DNA of 64,000 nucleotides from Selenomonadaceae bacterium. Its GTDB lineage: Bacteria > Bacillota > Negativicutes > Selenomonadales > Selenomonadaceae. The stretch's first letter is position 1; each line of letters starts with the position of its first letter. A program made the translations under genes and the position numbers. The stretch is from assembly GCA_024698045.1 (NCBI GenBank), contig JAILRS010000037.1, forward strand, positions 1 through 64,000, read 5' to 3'. Shown piece by piece: positions 19,095 through 27,443 of this stretch. The notes below the pieces were generated by a model. That model did not search any database. It was not told where the DNA came from and saw only the letters and a program-made list of their open reading frames with translations.

Positions 19095-19169
19095 AAATCA
19101 TTTCTGCACAGAGTTCCGGAAAGTTTGAACGGTTAAAAATTTTTCCGCAGACCTACGTAAAAAAATAAA

Positions 19170-19200
19170 GCCTCCGATAAATTTCGGGGGCATTTTTATT
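19170..19200 (+). terminator. Terminator after first chemoreceptor gene
   Basis: GCCTCCGA stem pairing with TCGGGGGC (one G-U), followed by ATTTTTATTTT. A near copy ends the tonB gene at 21705. Confidence 0.85.
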
Positions 19201-19287
19201 TTCACGAACCCGGTTGCAAGTATGACAACGCAATCGATTTTCACGGAGGAAGTATAAAAATTTTGGTTGAATATATGGATTATGTGC

Positions 19288-19293
19288 TATAAT
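19288..19293 (+). promoter_or_regulatory. Extended -10 promoter of the second chemoreceptor gene
   Basis: TATAAT in the context TGTGCTATAAT, as upstream of the first chemoreceptor. An ATG at 19267 lies upstream of this box, so translation must start downstream at 19327. Confidence 0.6.
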
Positions 19294-19326
19294 ATTCCAA
19301 AAATTTTTTGGGGAGGAATCGAGGCA

Positions 19327-21015
19327 ATGGGATTAAAATCTAAATCTATTCTTGCGGTCAATGCCATTGTAATTATCGCATGCGTGACAATGGGCATCAT
19401 CGGCTATATTCGCGCTGAAGAGGGCTTCGGCAAAGCGTTGCAGATGAAAGCCGCTTCAGATGTCAAAACTTTATCCGAAATTATCAACAACCGTTACGAA
19501 GGCGATTGGAGTTTGCAGGACGGTGCACTTTACAAAGGTAAACAGAGATTTAACGGCGTCAACGAAATTGCGGATTTTCTCAGTAGAATTTGCGGAGCCA
19601 AAGTCACAATTTTTAACGGAGCTACACGCGTCGCAACCACGGTAACCGACGCAAAAACCGGTAACCGTTTATTGGGTACTCAGGCATCGAGCGAAGTTAC
19701 AAGTATAGTTCTGAACAACGGATTAACTTTTTTGGGTAAAGCGTCAGTCATGGGCGAAGATCATTACGCCGCATATGAGCCGCTGAAAGATATCAACGGT
19801 AAACCTTTGGGCATGTTATTCGTCGGCGTGAGCGTACATGAAATGGATGATGTCGTTCACGGCTTCGTAGTGTTTACGATAATCACAATCGTCGTCATCA
19901 TGATTCTCTGCATACTCGTTTCCAATTTCTTTATCGGCAAATTAATTTCTAAACTTGATGAGGTTGTAAGCACGACAAAGAGTATTGCGGGCGGCGATTT
20001 ACGCATCAGAGATATAGAAGTCAATACCGACGACGAAATCGGATTATTGGCGGATGGCGTCAACGAAATGAAAAACCGATTGAAAATCCTGTTGAAAAAA
20101 GTTTCCGAATGCTCCGAACGTGTTGCCGCCTCAAGTCAAGAGCTGAACGCAAATACTCAGCAGACAAGAGATTCGATTCATATGGTCGCCGAAAACATGA
20201 CGGTATTAACCGACGACGCAATCGAGCAGGATAAAACGGTTAACACATTGGAAAGCAGCATTAACAATTTGAACGAGAAACTTAACGGCTTGCGCAACAG
20301 TGCCGGCGAAATGGAAGCAGTATCCAAAGAAAGTTTCAGCAATGTAACAGTAGGCAAGACCAAAGTAGATGCGGCAATCGAAATGATGGAACGTATCGCC
20401 AAACAAGTTAATTCCTCCGCGCAATTGGTCGGGCAACTCGGTAAACGTTCTGATGAAATCGGATTGATTGTCGAGACGATAAGCACAATAGCCGGGCAGA
20501 CAAATTTACTTGCGTTGAATGCGGCAATCGAGGCGGCGCGCGCAGGTGAACACGGTCGCGGCTTCGCAGTAGTTTCCGAAGAAGTTCGTAAACTTGCCGA
20601 ACAATCGAGCGAGGCGGCGGATAATATTACGCAGTTAATCACTTCGATTCAAAGAGATACGGCATCGGCGGTTGAATCGATAGATCAAAGTACAAACGAC
20701 GTCAAGAAAGGTCATTCGGCAGTATTGCAGACGGGCGACGCCTTCGCAGGTATAGAAACACAAGTAGAGAAATTAAACGTGAATATCAGTGCAAGTTTGG
20801 AACACATAAAGAAAGTAGCGACGAGTAGTGACGAGATAATGAAATCGGTGGAACATGTTCGCAAAATTTCGGTTGAATCCTCGAAGAAAGTCAACTCGGT
20901 CAACGCGGCAACACAGGAGCAAACGGCAACTATGCATGAAATTGCCGAGGCAAGCAGTATTCTTTCGGAACTTGCAACCGATTTGCACGGCGAAGTATCG
21001 CAATTTAAACTGTGA
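19327..21015 (+). CDS. Methyl-accepting chemotaxis protein, paralogue
   Basis: 562 residues, with the same layout as its neighbour: membrane helix near 9-28, Cache-like sensor, second helix near 180-200, HAMP ([18 protein letters not shown]) and a signalling coiled coil with [35 protein letters not shown]. The usual Glu-Gln start of the tip is Gly-Gln here. The cytoplasmic half is strongly conserved with the first receptor and the sensor half has diverged, so the two probably sense different ligands. ATG 19327 lies behind GGGGAGG. The stop overlaps the GTG start of the following tonB gene. Confidence 0.92.
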   Translation: MGLKSKSILAVNAIVIIACVTMGIIGYIRAEEGFGKALQMKAASDVKTLSEIINNRYEGDWSLQDGALYKGKQRFNGVNEIADFLSRICGAKVTIFNGATRVATTVTDAKTGNRLLGTQASSEVTSIVLNNGLTFLGKASVMGEDHYAAYEPLKDINGKPLGMLFVGVSVHEMDDVVHGFVVFTIITIVVIMILCILVSNFFIGKLISKLDEVVSTTKSIAGGDLRIRDIEVNTDDEIGLLADGVNEMKNRLKILLKKVSECSERVAASSQELNANTQQTRDSIHMVAENMTVLTDDAIEQDKTVNTLESSINNLNEKLNGLRNSAGEMEAVSKESFSNVTVGKTKVDAAIEMMERIAKQVNSSAQLVGQLGKRSDEIGLIVETISTIAGQTNLLALNAAIEAARAGEHGRGFAVVSEEVRKLAEQSSEAADNITQLITSIQRDTASAVESIDQSTNDVKKGHSAVLQTGDAFAGIETQVEKLNVNISASLEHIKKVATSSDEIMKSVEHVRKISVESSKKVNSVNAATQEQTATMHEIAEASSILSELATDLHGEVSQFKL

Positions 21016-21695
21016 AAAATTACTCGGCACATTGGCGAATAACAATTTTGGCGGCGATAATTTTAAACTTTGTCGCAATATCGGCATGGGCTTATGTTCT
21101 GCCGCGCTTGACGCCAGAACCGAAAAAGCAAGTTGTTTCGGAAGTTGAATGGATTGATGTCGACATGACGGAAGAAATTCCGACCGAAGAGGCGGAAATA
21201 ATTCCCGAGGAAGAAGTAAGCAAACCCGTCGAGGTTTTTAACGCAAGCGATTTGGTTGTCGAGGAATTGCCGCCGCCCAAACCGTTCGAGATGCCGAAAA
21301 TTTCCGAGCGCGAAATTCCCAAACCTAAAGTGTCGCAACAAAAACCGAAAGAAAATCCGAAGCCGCCGCCCGTCGTCGAGCAAGTACCGCCGCCCAAAGT
21401 CGAAGAGCCTGCGCAGGAAGGTACACAACTTTTGACGCAACCGCCGGTAACAGTTATGGAAGTCCGTCCCGATAAAAATAAAATGGGCGGCTTCAAAGGT
21501 TACATTGCCTTCGCTGTGAGAATCGGTAAGGACGGCAAAGTAAAGTCGACGGAAATTTTACAGAGTTCGGGCATTGCGGAAGTGGATGCGGTCGCAACGG
21601 AAGCCGTAGCCAAATGGACTTTTCGTCCGGCTCTGGATCAATTCAACAAACCTATGGAATGCGATAAAATTGTCACGTTTGATTTCACTAAGTAA
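21012..21695 (+). CDS. tonB: TonB-family energy transducer
   Basis: 227-residue protein with an N-terminal membrane anchor (about 8-28) and an acidic, Pro-rich periplasmic spacer ([30 protein letters not shown]). The C-terminal TonB domain reads [40 protein letters not shown] and RPAL. It couples the ExbBD proton-driven motor to outer-membrane receptors, which is direct evidence for a two-membrane envelope. GTG 21012 shares bases with the TGA of the chemoreceptor gene (GTGA), and no independent ribosome site is obvious, so it is probably translated by coupling. ExbB, ExbD and TonB-dependent receptors are not in the window. Confidence 0.88.
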   Translation: MKNYSAHWRITILAAIILNFVAISAWAYVLPRLTPEPKKQVVSEVEWIDVDMTEEIPTEEAEIIPEEEVSKPVEVFNASDLVVEELPPPKPFEMPKISEREIPKPKVSQQKPKENPKPPPVVEQVPPPKVEEPAQEGTQLLTQPPVTVMEVRPDKNKMGGFKGYIAFAVRIGKDGKVKSTEILQSSGIAEVDAVATEAVAKWTFRPALDQFNKPMECDKIVTFDFTK

Positions 21696-21704
21696 AAAAA
21701 TAAC

Positions 21705-21729
21705 GCCTCCGAAAATTTCGGGGGCTTTT
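21705..21729 (+). terminator. Terminator after tonB
   Basis: Stem GCCTCCGAA paired with TTCGGGGGC, followed by TTTTG TTTTC. It is almost the same hairpin as at 19170, a likely by-product of the local duplication. Confidence 0.8.
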
Positions 21730-21744
21730 GTTTTCGGCGTAACT

Positions 21745-22422
21745 TTATTGTGCCTGACTGCGAATCTCGCGCAATTTATCCGCCAATTTGTTTTTGAGTT
21801 TATCCTCGAGATATTTCAAAGTCTTTGAATCAAAATCATAGGTGACATGTGTCGCGCCGTTTACTCTGCTTTCGCCGCTGAACTCGTCGCCGAAAATGTT
21901 AAAGTAAATTATGAAATCACTGTTAATCGCAAAGTCGACGTAGTCAATGACGATAAAAGAGCCGTTAGTAATTTCGACGGGTGCGGAAGGTTTTATAAAC
22001 AGTCGGAAACCCTCGAGGGTCTCGGGCAAATTCAAGCCGTAAGTCCATTTCGGGATTTTCTTTTCGTCGATGAATCTGTTAGCCTTCGGCGTCATGACGT
22101 CGCGCAAAATTTTTATCTCGGTCTCTAAATTCGCGTCAATCATCTCTTTGAATCGTGTAAAATCCTGCGTGAAAAAGTTCGTGAGACAAAATTCGGTAAG
22201 CCCGATACGTCGACGCACTTTGAATTCCATTGTCTCGGTGTGAAAGTAGACGGTAAGCGCACAATGATTTTCTTCGTTGCTGTAAGTGTAAAATACAAAT
22301 CTGTCGTTATCGGGCGCGAAAATTTTTTGCAGAGTAAAGCCAAAAAGATTTTCCGGCAAGTTTTCGGCGAAATGCAATTCGGTAACCTGCGCAGTTAATT
22401 TATCGATAATATCGGTGTTCAA
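21745..22422 (-). CDS. Hypothetical protein, soluble, 225 residues
   Basis: No family recognised. There is no signal peptide or membrane segment, and the sequence is rich in Phe, Lys and acidic residues. It appears to hold two similar halves: residues about 20-75 (LPENLFGFTLQKIFAPDNDRF) and about 130-185 (LPETLEGFRLFIKP) begin alike, so an internal duplication is possible. It starts with TTG 22422 behind AGGGGAG, which supports a real gene. It is convergent with tonB and shares that terminator region. Confidence 0.65.
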   Translation of the reverse strand: MNTDIIDKLTAQVTELHFAENLPENLFGFTLQKIFAPDNDRFVFYTYSNEENHCALTVYFHTETMEFKVRRRIGLTEFCLTNFFTQDFTRFKEMIDANLETEIKILRDVMTPKANRFIDEKKIPKWTYGLNLPETLEGFRLFIKPSAPVEITNGSFIVIDYVDFAINSDFIIYFNIFGDEFSGESRVNGATHVTYDFDSKTLKYLEDKLKNKLADKLREIRSQAQ

Positions 22423-22588
22423 ATAATTTCTCCCCTAAAAAATATATTGCCTTCGTTCGCTATACGTTAACGCAACGAAAAAATTTTTTCAAGCACGATT
22501 GATTGAATAAACGTTGCCAAAATCACAACTTTTTTTTGACGGAATATCTTAACTTTGTAGGTGTTCCATACTAAAATATTTTAAGCTA

Positions 22589-22617
22589 TTGATAGTTTGA
22601 TTCGTTATTGTTATAAT
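22589..22617 (+). promoter_or_regulatory. Strong sigma-70 type promoter in a gene-free leader
   Basis: TTGATA, a 17-bp spacer, TATAAT. One mismatch from consensus in total. The next annotated start is 236 bp downstream, so the transcript has a long leader or encodes a short RNA or peptide. Confidence 0.7.
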
Positions 22618-22798
22618 CGCTCAAAGGGGGTGGCAACATTTTGCGTTGCATTTGAAACAGAAAATTTTTCCGGTTACGTGTGTAAAATGCGCCATGAAGT
22701 TTGTCGTTTCTTTTCCTGCACCGATTCAAATATCTGATGTCGTGCACAACTTGCAATAATTCCTTTAGACTCGCTGTGGAAAAAAACTTTTTAGATGT

Positions 22799-22804
22799 TA
22801 TAAT
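22799..22804 (+). promoter_or_regulatory. Extended -10 promoter of the YopX-family gene
   Basis: TATAAT preceded by TGT (extended -10), 49 bp before the ATG. The -35 region is weak. Confidence 0.5.
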
Positions 22805-22852
22805 GGCGGGCATGAAATTTTGATTTGTTCATAAAGTCGGAGGTGACCTTTC

Positions 22853-23344
22853 ATGGCAGAACGTGAAATTAAATATCGCGGCTTGAAAACTTTTCAAATA
22901 TTCAGCGGCGAAGAAAAAAGCGTTTGGATTTACGGTTTCTATCTCAAGCGTGGAACTTACGGCGACCCCGGACCTCAAGCACATATTTTCGTCTATGAAA
23001 ACGGTTACGAAGGTTATCGCGTAGATCCAAAGACAATCGGACAATTTACGGGCTTAATCGACAGCACCGGCAAAGAAATTTACGAAGATGATATCATTTC
23101 ACTCGAGGACGGCAGAATCGGTGTCATTGCCTTTCACGGCGGCTGTTTTGTTCTCGAATGCGGTGATGACATGCATCAAACTTTGTACGATACGAAAAAT
23201 TGGAAGATGACCGTTTTGGGCAATCGCTTTGACAATCCCGAATTTCTTGTTCAAAAATCTGTCAATGATTTAAAAAAAAACGGACAAGACCTACAAGAAC
23301 ACGAACCCCAAAGAGCTAAACAGGAGCGCGTCGCAAGGGAGTGA
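22853..23344 (+). CDS. YopX-family protein
   Basis: 163 residues. It matches the YopX domain found in phage and accessory regions: REIKYRGLK near the start, then WIYGFYLKRG, RVDPKTIGQFTGLIDSTGKEIYEDDII (residues about 57-83) and a final LGNRFDNPEFL. The biochemical role of the family is unknown. A charged, poorly structured tail of about 30 residues (LKKNGQDLQEHEPQ) follows the domain. GGAGGTGACC precedes the ATG. It is followed after 6 bp by an exported protein gene, probably in one transcript. No other phage genes are present, so this may be a remnant or a domesticated copy. Confidence 0.8.
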   Translation: MAEREIKYRGLKTFQIFSGEEKSVWIYGFYLKRGTYGDPGPQAHIFVYENGYEGYRVDPKTIGQFTGLIDSTGKEIYEDDIISLEDGRIGVIAFHGGCFVLECGDDMHQTLYDTKNWKMTVLGNRFDNPEFLVQKSVNDLKKNGQDLQEHEPQRAKQERVARE

Positions 23345-23350
23345 GTCGCC

Positions 23351-23914
23351 GTGTTAAAAATGTTTTTAGCGGCAGCTCTTTTGGTGACATTAACTATATT
23401 CGGCAGTATTGCGCAGGCCTATGACTTGCCTAAATTCAAACCGGATAAAAAAGTTACCAAGACTGTCGCCGTTCCGAAAAAAGGCCCCGTATTGAAAAGC
23501 GATTGGGAGAGTGCGGATTTATACGAACAGAAAATCAGAACACGTCTTGCAACGGGCGAACCTCTACCGCCCGACGCTCCCGAAAGAATTATCGCAGATC
23601 CCAATTACATTTTTATAGCTTTTTACAACGATGCGCCTTACTTTTTGGACAAGTATTCGCTCAAGGTAAAACAAGATAGCGAAGATATGCAGGTATGGGA
23701 ACAAAGGATTTTCCCCATAACCAAAAAATATTCTCCCGCCAATGCCACTGCTACCGTACAAACTTTTTGTCTGGCTGACGGGATATTTTATAACTCCGGC
23801 AAAAAGAAAAATGCGCTTGCGGAAGCCAAAAACGAAGCCGATAAAATTTTTCTCGAAGAATGTTTCAAAGTCGGTTATCACTTCGCTTTTGAGCATGCGG
23901 CGCACGATGACTGA
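23351..23914 (+). CDS. Exported hypothetical protein
   Basis: 187 residues, beginning with a clear Sec signal peptide (MLKMFLAAALLVTLTIFGSIAQA, cleavage expected after AQA at about residue 23). The mature part is Lys- and Asp-rich with no recognised domain; FIAFYNDAPYFLDKYS and FCLADGIFYNSGKKKN suggest a small compact periplasmic domain. The start is GTG 23351 behind AAGGGAG, 6 bp after the YopX-family gene. An ATG at 23360 is a possible alternative. Function unknown. Confidence 0.65.
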   Translation: MLKMFLAAALLVTLTIFGSIAQAYDLPKFKPDKKVTKTVAVPKKGPVLKSDWESADLYEQKIRTRLATGEPLPPDAPERIIADPNYIFIAFYNDAPYFLDKYSLKVKQDSEDMQVWEQRIFPITKKYSPANATATVQTFCLADGIFYNSGKKKNALAEAKNEADKIFLEECFKVGYHFAFEHAAHDD

Positions 23915-23929
23915 ACATTGCATTAGAAA

Positions 23930-23963
23930 ATCGTCGACAAGAATTGCCGGCGTTTTTTTTTGC
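23930..23963 (+). terminator. Probable terminator after the exported protein gene
   Basis: Short stem CGTCG paired with CGGCG (one G-U), followed by a run of nine T. Confidence 0.55.
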
Positions 23964-24008
23964 GAATAATTCCGCCCAAACATTTGCGCCGAAATTTTCC
24001 CGATGTGC

Positions 24009-24014
24009 TATAAT
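24009..24014 (+). promoter_or_regulatory. Extended -10 promoter of the DUF2156 gene
   Basis: TATAAT within TGTGCTATAAT, identical over 11 bases to the boxes of both chemoreceptor genes. It overlaps the ATG at 24003, so that ATG cannot be the start on this transcript. Confidence 0.6.
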
Positions 24015-24080
24015 ACGCAATCGGGCGAATATCTGCCCATAGTTATAAAGCTTGACAGAAATTTCAAGGAGTGGATTATT

Positions 24081-24986
24081 ATTAATCTCAATGAATTGAC
24101 TTGTGCGGACAAGCCTATATTTGATAAGTTTTTCGGCTCTCAGTACTGCGAAAATGCCGAATACACTTTCACGAATCTTTTTATGTGGCGTAACATGTTG
24201 AATCTGCGTTGGGGCGTGGAAGATGATGTGCTTTATATGTTTTCATCCGACGAAAAGACATTCGGCGCGTGGCAACCGATAGGCGCATCGGAGAAAATGC
24301 AGGACGCCATCACGAAAATTTTAGAGGTTTATAAGCAGGAGGGCGGCGATAAAAAATTTATGTTCGTCGTCGTTGAAAAAGTTTTCGCCGATGAATTGGC
24401 GCGTTATCCCCACGTAAAATTTAATATCGTCGGCGAACGCAACAACTTCGATTATGTTTATCTTGCGCAGGATTTGATAAACCTTTCGGGCAGAAAATTT
24501 CACGGCAAGAAAAATCATCTCAACTCCTTCCGCAAAGATTATCCCGACGCGAAATATGTTCCGATAACCGAAGAAATTATTCCGAAGTGCCGCGAAGAAT
24601 TAAATCAATGGGCACGGGATCATAAACGCGCAAATCCCGACGATCCTTTTATCGGTTACGAACAGGCGGCGATTCATGAAATATTCGACCACTTCGGCAG
24701 ATTTAAACTCAAGGGCGGCGCGATTCTCTTAAATGATAAAGTTGTCGCGTTTACTTTCGGCGAACGTCTCAACTCGGATACCGCAGTTATTCACGTGGAG
24801 AAAGCCAATCCGAATATCCGCGGCGTTTACGTGGCTATCAATCATGATTTCGTCGAGCATGAATGGATTGACATGACTTTCATTAATCGTGAAGAAGATA
24901 TGGGCATTGAGGGTCTGCGCCAAGCCAAAGAATCCTATCGCCCGATTAAAATGGTTGAAAAATACGACGCAACAATTGCCGAATAA
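24081..24986 (+). CDS. DUF2156 / phosphatidylglycerol lysyltransferase-like acyltransferase
   Basis: About 300 residues with the two-GNAT-fold layout of DUF2156: NLNELTCADKPIFDKFF start, YTFTNLFMWRN, a central GRKFHGKKNHLNSFRKDYP segment, and FTFGERLNSDTAVIHVEKANPNIRGVYVAINHDF before EDMGIEGLRQAKESYRPIKMVEKY. Relatives transfer aminoacyl groups to lipids, but soluble members like this have no established substrate. The start is unusual. AAGGAG (24066-24071) is followed by ATT ATT ATT with no in-frame ATG, GTG or TTG at a proper distance, so initiation at an ATT (24078 or 24081) is inferred. A terminator follows. Confidence 0.82.
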   Translation: MNLNELTCADKPIFDKFFGSQYCENAEYTFTNLFMWRNMLNLRWGVEDDVLYMFSSDEKTFGAWQPIGASEKMQDAITKILEVYKQEGGDKKFMFVVVEKVFADELARYPHVKFNIVGERNNFDYVYLAQDLINLSGRKFHGKKNHLNSFRKDYPDAKYVPITEEIIPKCREELNQWARDHKRANPDDPFIGYEQAAIHEIFDHFGRFKLKGGAILLNDKVVAFTFGERLNSDTAVIHVEKANPNIRGVYVAINHDFVEHEWIDMTFINREEDMGIEGLRQAKESYRPIKMVEKYDATIAE

Positions 24987-25008
24987 AATACAACCGGAAA
25001 ATAAAACA

Positions 25009-25040
25009 AGAGCCGTAGCGAAAAATGCCGCGGCTCTTTT
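25009..25040 (+). terminator. Terminator between convergent genes
   Basis: AGAGCCG paired with CGGCTCT, then TTTT. The opposite strand also ends in a T-rich stretch, so it can serve the zinc operon as well. Confidence 0.7.
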
Positions 25041-25052
25041 GGTTACGGAAAA

Positions 25053-25445
25053 TTATTCGAGACTTGCGTTAATCATGTAACAGACATCTTTGCCGTCGAC
25101 GTTCATAATCGCAAGAGTGCCGACGACGGTTATATCGCATGTCCCCGACGGATAATTGCCATTAATCAAACGAAATTCAATTCCTTGACTGCAACAACCT
25201 GCGGCATCGCGAACAAGACAAGCATGAATGGTTTCGGTATCGGTTATCGGATAGATTGTATATTCGCCGTGCATGCGCATAGTTTTGCCGACAAAATTTT
25301 TGGGCGTCGTCACGATATTAAACACGGTGGAATAAATCATCGTCGAACTCATTTTTGTTAGGTCAATGTCGACGGCGGCAGCGCGTCCGATTCCCGTAAA
25401 CATAATCATCGTGCAGACAATCATAGCCGCAAAAAATTTTCGCAT
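25053..25445 (-). CDS. Exported Cys-containing protein, zinc operon (copy 2)
   Basis: 130 residues with a Sec signal peptide (RKFFAAMIVCTMIMFTGIG, cleavage near residue 24). The mature domain holds DIDLTKMSSTMIYSTVFN, a GKTMRMHGEY strand, HACLVRDAAGCCSQGIEF and ITVVGTL. It is a clear paralogue of the preceding gene. The strand pattern suggests a small OB-like barrel. The conserved His-Ala-Cys and Cys-Cys group could bind metal, which fits the zinc operon, but that is inference. ATG 25445 follows GGAG by 9 bp. It is the last gene of the znu operon, 27 bp after its paralogue. Confidence 0.68.
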   Translation of the reverse strand: MRKFFAAMIVCTMIMFTGIGRAAAVDIDLTKMSSTMIYSTVFNIVTTPKNFVGKTMRMHGEYTIYPITDTETIHACLVRDAAGCCSQGIEFRLINGNYPSGTCDITVVGTLAIMNVDGKDVCYMINASLE

Positions 25446-25487
25446 AGTTATCATCTCCATTCGTATTGCTTACGCCGTTGTTGTTTA

Positions 25488-25952
25488 TCATTCCGCAAGA
25501 TGAGCGTCAATCAAAATCGGATTGTCAATCTTTTCGACGGTGTACGTGTCAAATTTCCCGACAACAGTTATTTCCGTTTGATTATCGGGATATTCGCCCG
25601 TACTAAGTTTAAATTCCATCCCCTGCATACAACAAGCAGTAGCATCCCAAACTACGCAAGCATGATGATCTTCATTCTTCGCAGGATCGTGCGATAAAAA
25701 GTACATGCCGCGCAGTTTAACAGTCTTGCCGCGAAATTCCGCAGGATGTTCTGTCATATTGAAGACTGTCGGGTAAAGCATCGTCGAATTTAATTTCGTC
25801 AAGTCAATGTCAACATTTTCGACGGGCGCAACCTTTTCGGCAACGGAAATTTTTTCGGGCGTCGTAACTTCTTCGGGCGGTTTCGTATCGGCGGAAAAAA
25901 TTACCACGGCGGCAATTATTATAACCGTCAAGACACCGCCCAAAATTTTCAC
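25488..25952 (-). CDS. Membrane-anchored Cys-containing protein, zinc operon (copy 1)
   Basis: 154 residues. An N-terminal hydrophobic segment (ILGGVLTVIIIAAVVIFSA) has no clear cleavage site and is probably an anchor, followed by a Pro/Glu/Val linker. The conserved domain has DIDLTKLNSTMLYPTVFN, GKTVKLRGMY, HHACVVWDATACCMQGMEF and ITVVGKF. The same skeleton appears in the next gene. The GTG start overlaps the znuB stop (GTGA), so translation is coupled to the permease. Candidate roles: periplasmic zinc handling or a partner of ZnuA; no family function is known to me. Confidence 0.68.
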   Translation of the reverse strand: MKILGGVLTVIIIAAVVIFSADTKPPEEVTTPEKISVAEKVAPVENVDIDLTKLNSTMLYPTVFNMTEHPAEFRGKTVKLRGMYFLSHDPAKNEDHHACVVWDATACCMQGMEFKLSTGEYPDNQTEITVVGKFDTYTVEKIDNPILIDAHLAE

Positions 25953-26791
25953 GCCGCGACACCTCCGAATTTATTGACGGCAAAACATAAACCGAAAGTC
26001 AACGCGTCGACTGCCACAATCGTCGAGCCGACGGGTGTCCCTCCCAAAATCGAAATTGCTATGCCGATAAACGCGCACACCACAGATAAAATTACAGAAC
26101 AGATTGTAACCGCGCGGAAGGTTTTAAATAATTTCATCGCCGACAACGCGGGGAAAATTATAAACGCCGAAATTAACAGCGAACCAACCAAATTCATAGA
26201 CAACACGATTATTATCGCTATGACGATTGATATCATCAGGTTGTAAAAATCTACGTTAAGCCGCGCCGCTCTTGCAAAGTCTTCGTCGAATGTCACCGCG
26301 AAAATTTTGTTGTAGAACAGGACGAACGCCGCAACCATCAATATCGAAAGTATGACGCTCAACCAAACTTCTTGTTCGGTTAAAGTCAATATCGAAGTCG
26401 AGCCGAAAAGAGTACTGCACACGTCGCCCGATAAATTCGCCGAAGACGCAAAGACATTCATAATCAGATAACCGAATGCCAAAGAGCCGACCGATATCAT
26501 CGCGATAACCGCATCGCCGCGTATCTTTGCATTTTGTCCGCCGCGCAAGATTAGTATCGCACAAATGACCGTTATCGGCAACGTCAACAACATTTTATTT
26601 GCCATATGCAAAACCGTCGCGACACACAACGCACCGAATGCCACATGTGCAAGTCCGTCGCCGATTAACGAAAATCTTTTCAAGACAAGTGTCACGCCTA
26701 ACAACGAAGAGCATAGCGCAATCAGTACACCTACTATCAGCGCGTTGATTACGAAAGGATATTCCAAATACATTGTGATTGTTTCAAGCAT
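25949..26791 (-). CDS. znuB: Zinc ABC transporter permease
   Basis: About 280 residues with the ABC-3 metal permease pattern. Around eight membrane helices are seen, with FVINALIVGVLIALCSSLLGVTLVLKRFSLIGDGLAH carrying the usual LIGDGLAHVAFGA loop (short form given: LIGDGLAHVAFGA), and GDAVIAMISVGSLAFGYL further on. ATG 26791 follows GAGG by 6 bp; a GTG at 26803 is less likely. It overlaps znuC upstream and the accessory gene downstream, so all are in one operon. Confidence 0.9.
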   Translation of the reverse strand: MLETITMYLEYPFVINALIVGVLIALCSSLLGVTLVLKRFSLIGDGLAHVAFGALCVATVLHMANKMLLTLPITVICAILILRGGQNAKIRGDAVIAMISVGSLAFGYLIMNVFASSANLSGDVCSTLFGSTSILTLTEQEVWLSVILSILMVAAFVLFYNKIFAVTFDEDFARAARLNVDFYNLMISIVIAIIIVLSMNLVGSLLISAFIIFPALSAMKLFKTFRAVTICSVILSVVCAFIGIAISILGGTPVGSTIVAVDALTFGLCFAVNKFGGVAA

Positions 26792-27443
26792 GATAATCCT
26801 CACTTGTACCGTAGAAAATTTTTTTGCCGAGCCGTAAAACGTGTTTGGCGCGACCGATTGCCTCGTTCACGTCGTGCGATATCATTATTATCGTTATTCC
26901 GTCCTGATTGAGTTGCGAAATGATTTTGTACATATCTGCGGTTGCTTCGGGATCCAATGCCGCGACAGGTTCATCAAGCAGTAAAATTTTTTTCGCCGCA
27001 CATAATGCACGCGCCAAAAGTACTCGTTGTTGTTGACCGCCCGATAATTCCGCGAAACTCCTGTCCGCCAACGATTGCACGCCTAAACGTTCCATATTTG
27101 TTGCCGCGATTTCTTTATCCTGCGCAGAATAGAACGGCAGAAATTTTTTCCGCGCCAAACAGCCAGATAAAACTATTTCGTTAACCGAGGCCGGAAAATC
27201 TTTTTGTATCGCTGTTTGCTGTGAAAGGTAACCTATATCGCCGGCATTTAAACCGTTGAGCAAAATTTTTCCGCGCAAAGGTTTTTGTAAGCCCAAAAGA
27301 GTTTTGACGAGCGTGGATTTTCCTGCGCCGTTTTCGCCGATAATGCAAAGATAATCGCCCTCGTCTACCGTGAAATTCAATCCGTCAACGACAACGCGCG
27401 AACCGTAGCCCAATGCAACGTTATCGCAGGTAATCAAAGTCAT
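26784..27443 (-). CDS. znuC: Zinc ABC transporter ATPase
   Basis: 219-residue ABC ATPase: Walker A GENGAGKST near residue 38, Q-loop region YLSQQTAIQKDFP, signature LSGGQQQRVLLARAL, Walker B ILLLDEPVAALD and switch His in MISHDV. It powers metal import together with ZnuB and ZnuA. Its start overlaps the znuA stop by 4 bp (ATGA) and its end overlaps znuB, showing tight coupling. The ZYQQ-like Q-loop and neighbours favour zinc or manganese; zinc is preferred because of the His-rich ZnuA. Confidence 0.92.
   Translation of the reverse strand: MTLITCDNVALGYGSRVVVDGLNFTVDEGDYLCIIGENGAGKSTLVKTLLGLQKPLRGKILLNGLNAGDIGYLSQQTAIQKDFPASVNEIVLSGCLARKKFLPFYSAQDKEIAATNMERLGVQSLADRSFAELSGGQQQRVLLARALCAAKKILLLDEPVAALDPEATADMYKIISQLNQDGITIIMISHDVNEAIGRAKHVLRLGKKIFYGTSEDYHA

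Larger units (their letters stand above)
22423..22852. other. 430-bp intergenic region with two promoters
   Basis: AT-rich stretch without a convincing gene. It holds a near-consensus promoter (22589-22617), an AAAGGGGG ribosome-site-like run at 22623-22630 followed by a very short TTG frame (TTG CGT TGC ATT stop), and a second -10 box at 22799 serving the YopX-family gene. CGTTAACG near 22467 recalls the core of the dispersed palindrome but lacks its arms. Confidence 0.5.

Noticed and set aside
22586..22813. Minus-strand 75-residue frame in the gap before the YopX-family gene
   Set aside because: No ribosome site, no recognised domain, and it is antisense to a strong promoter and leader.
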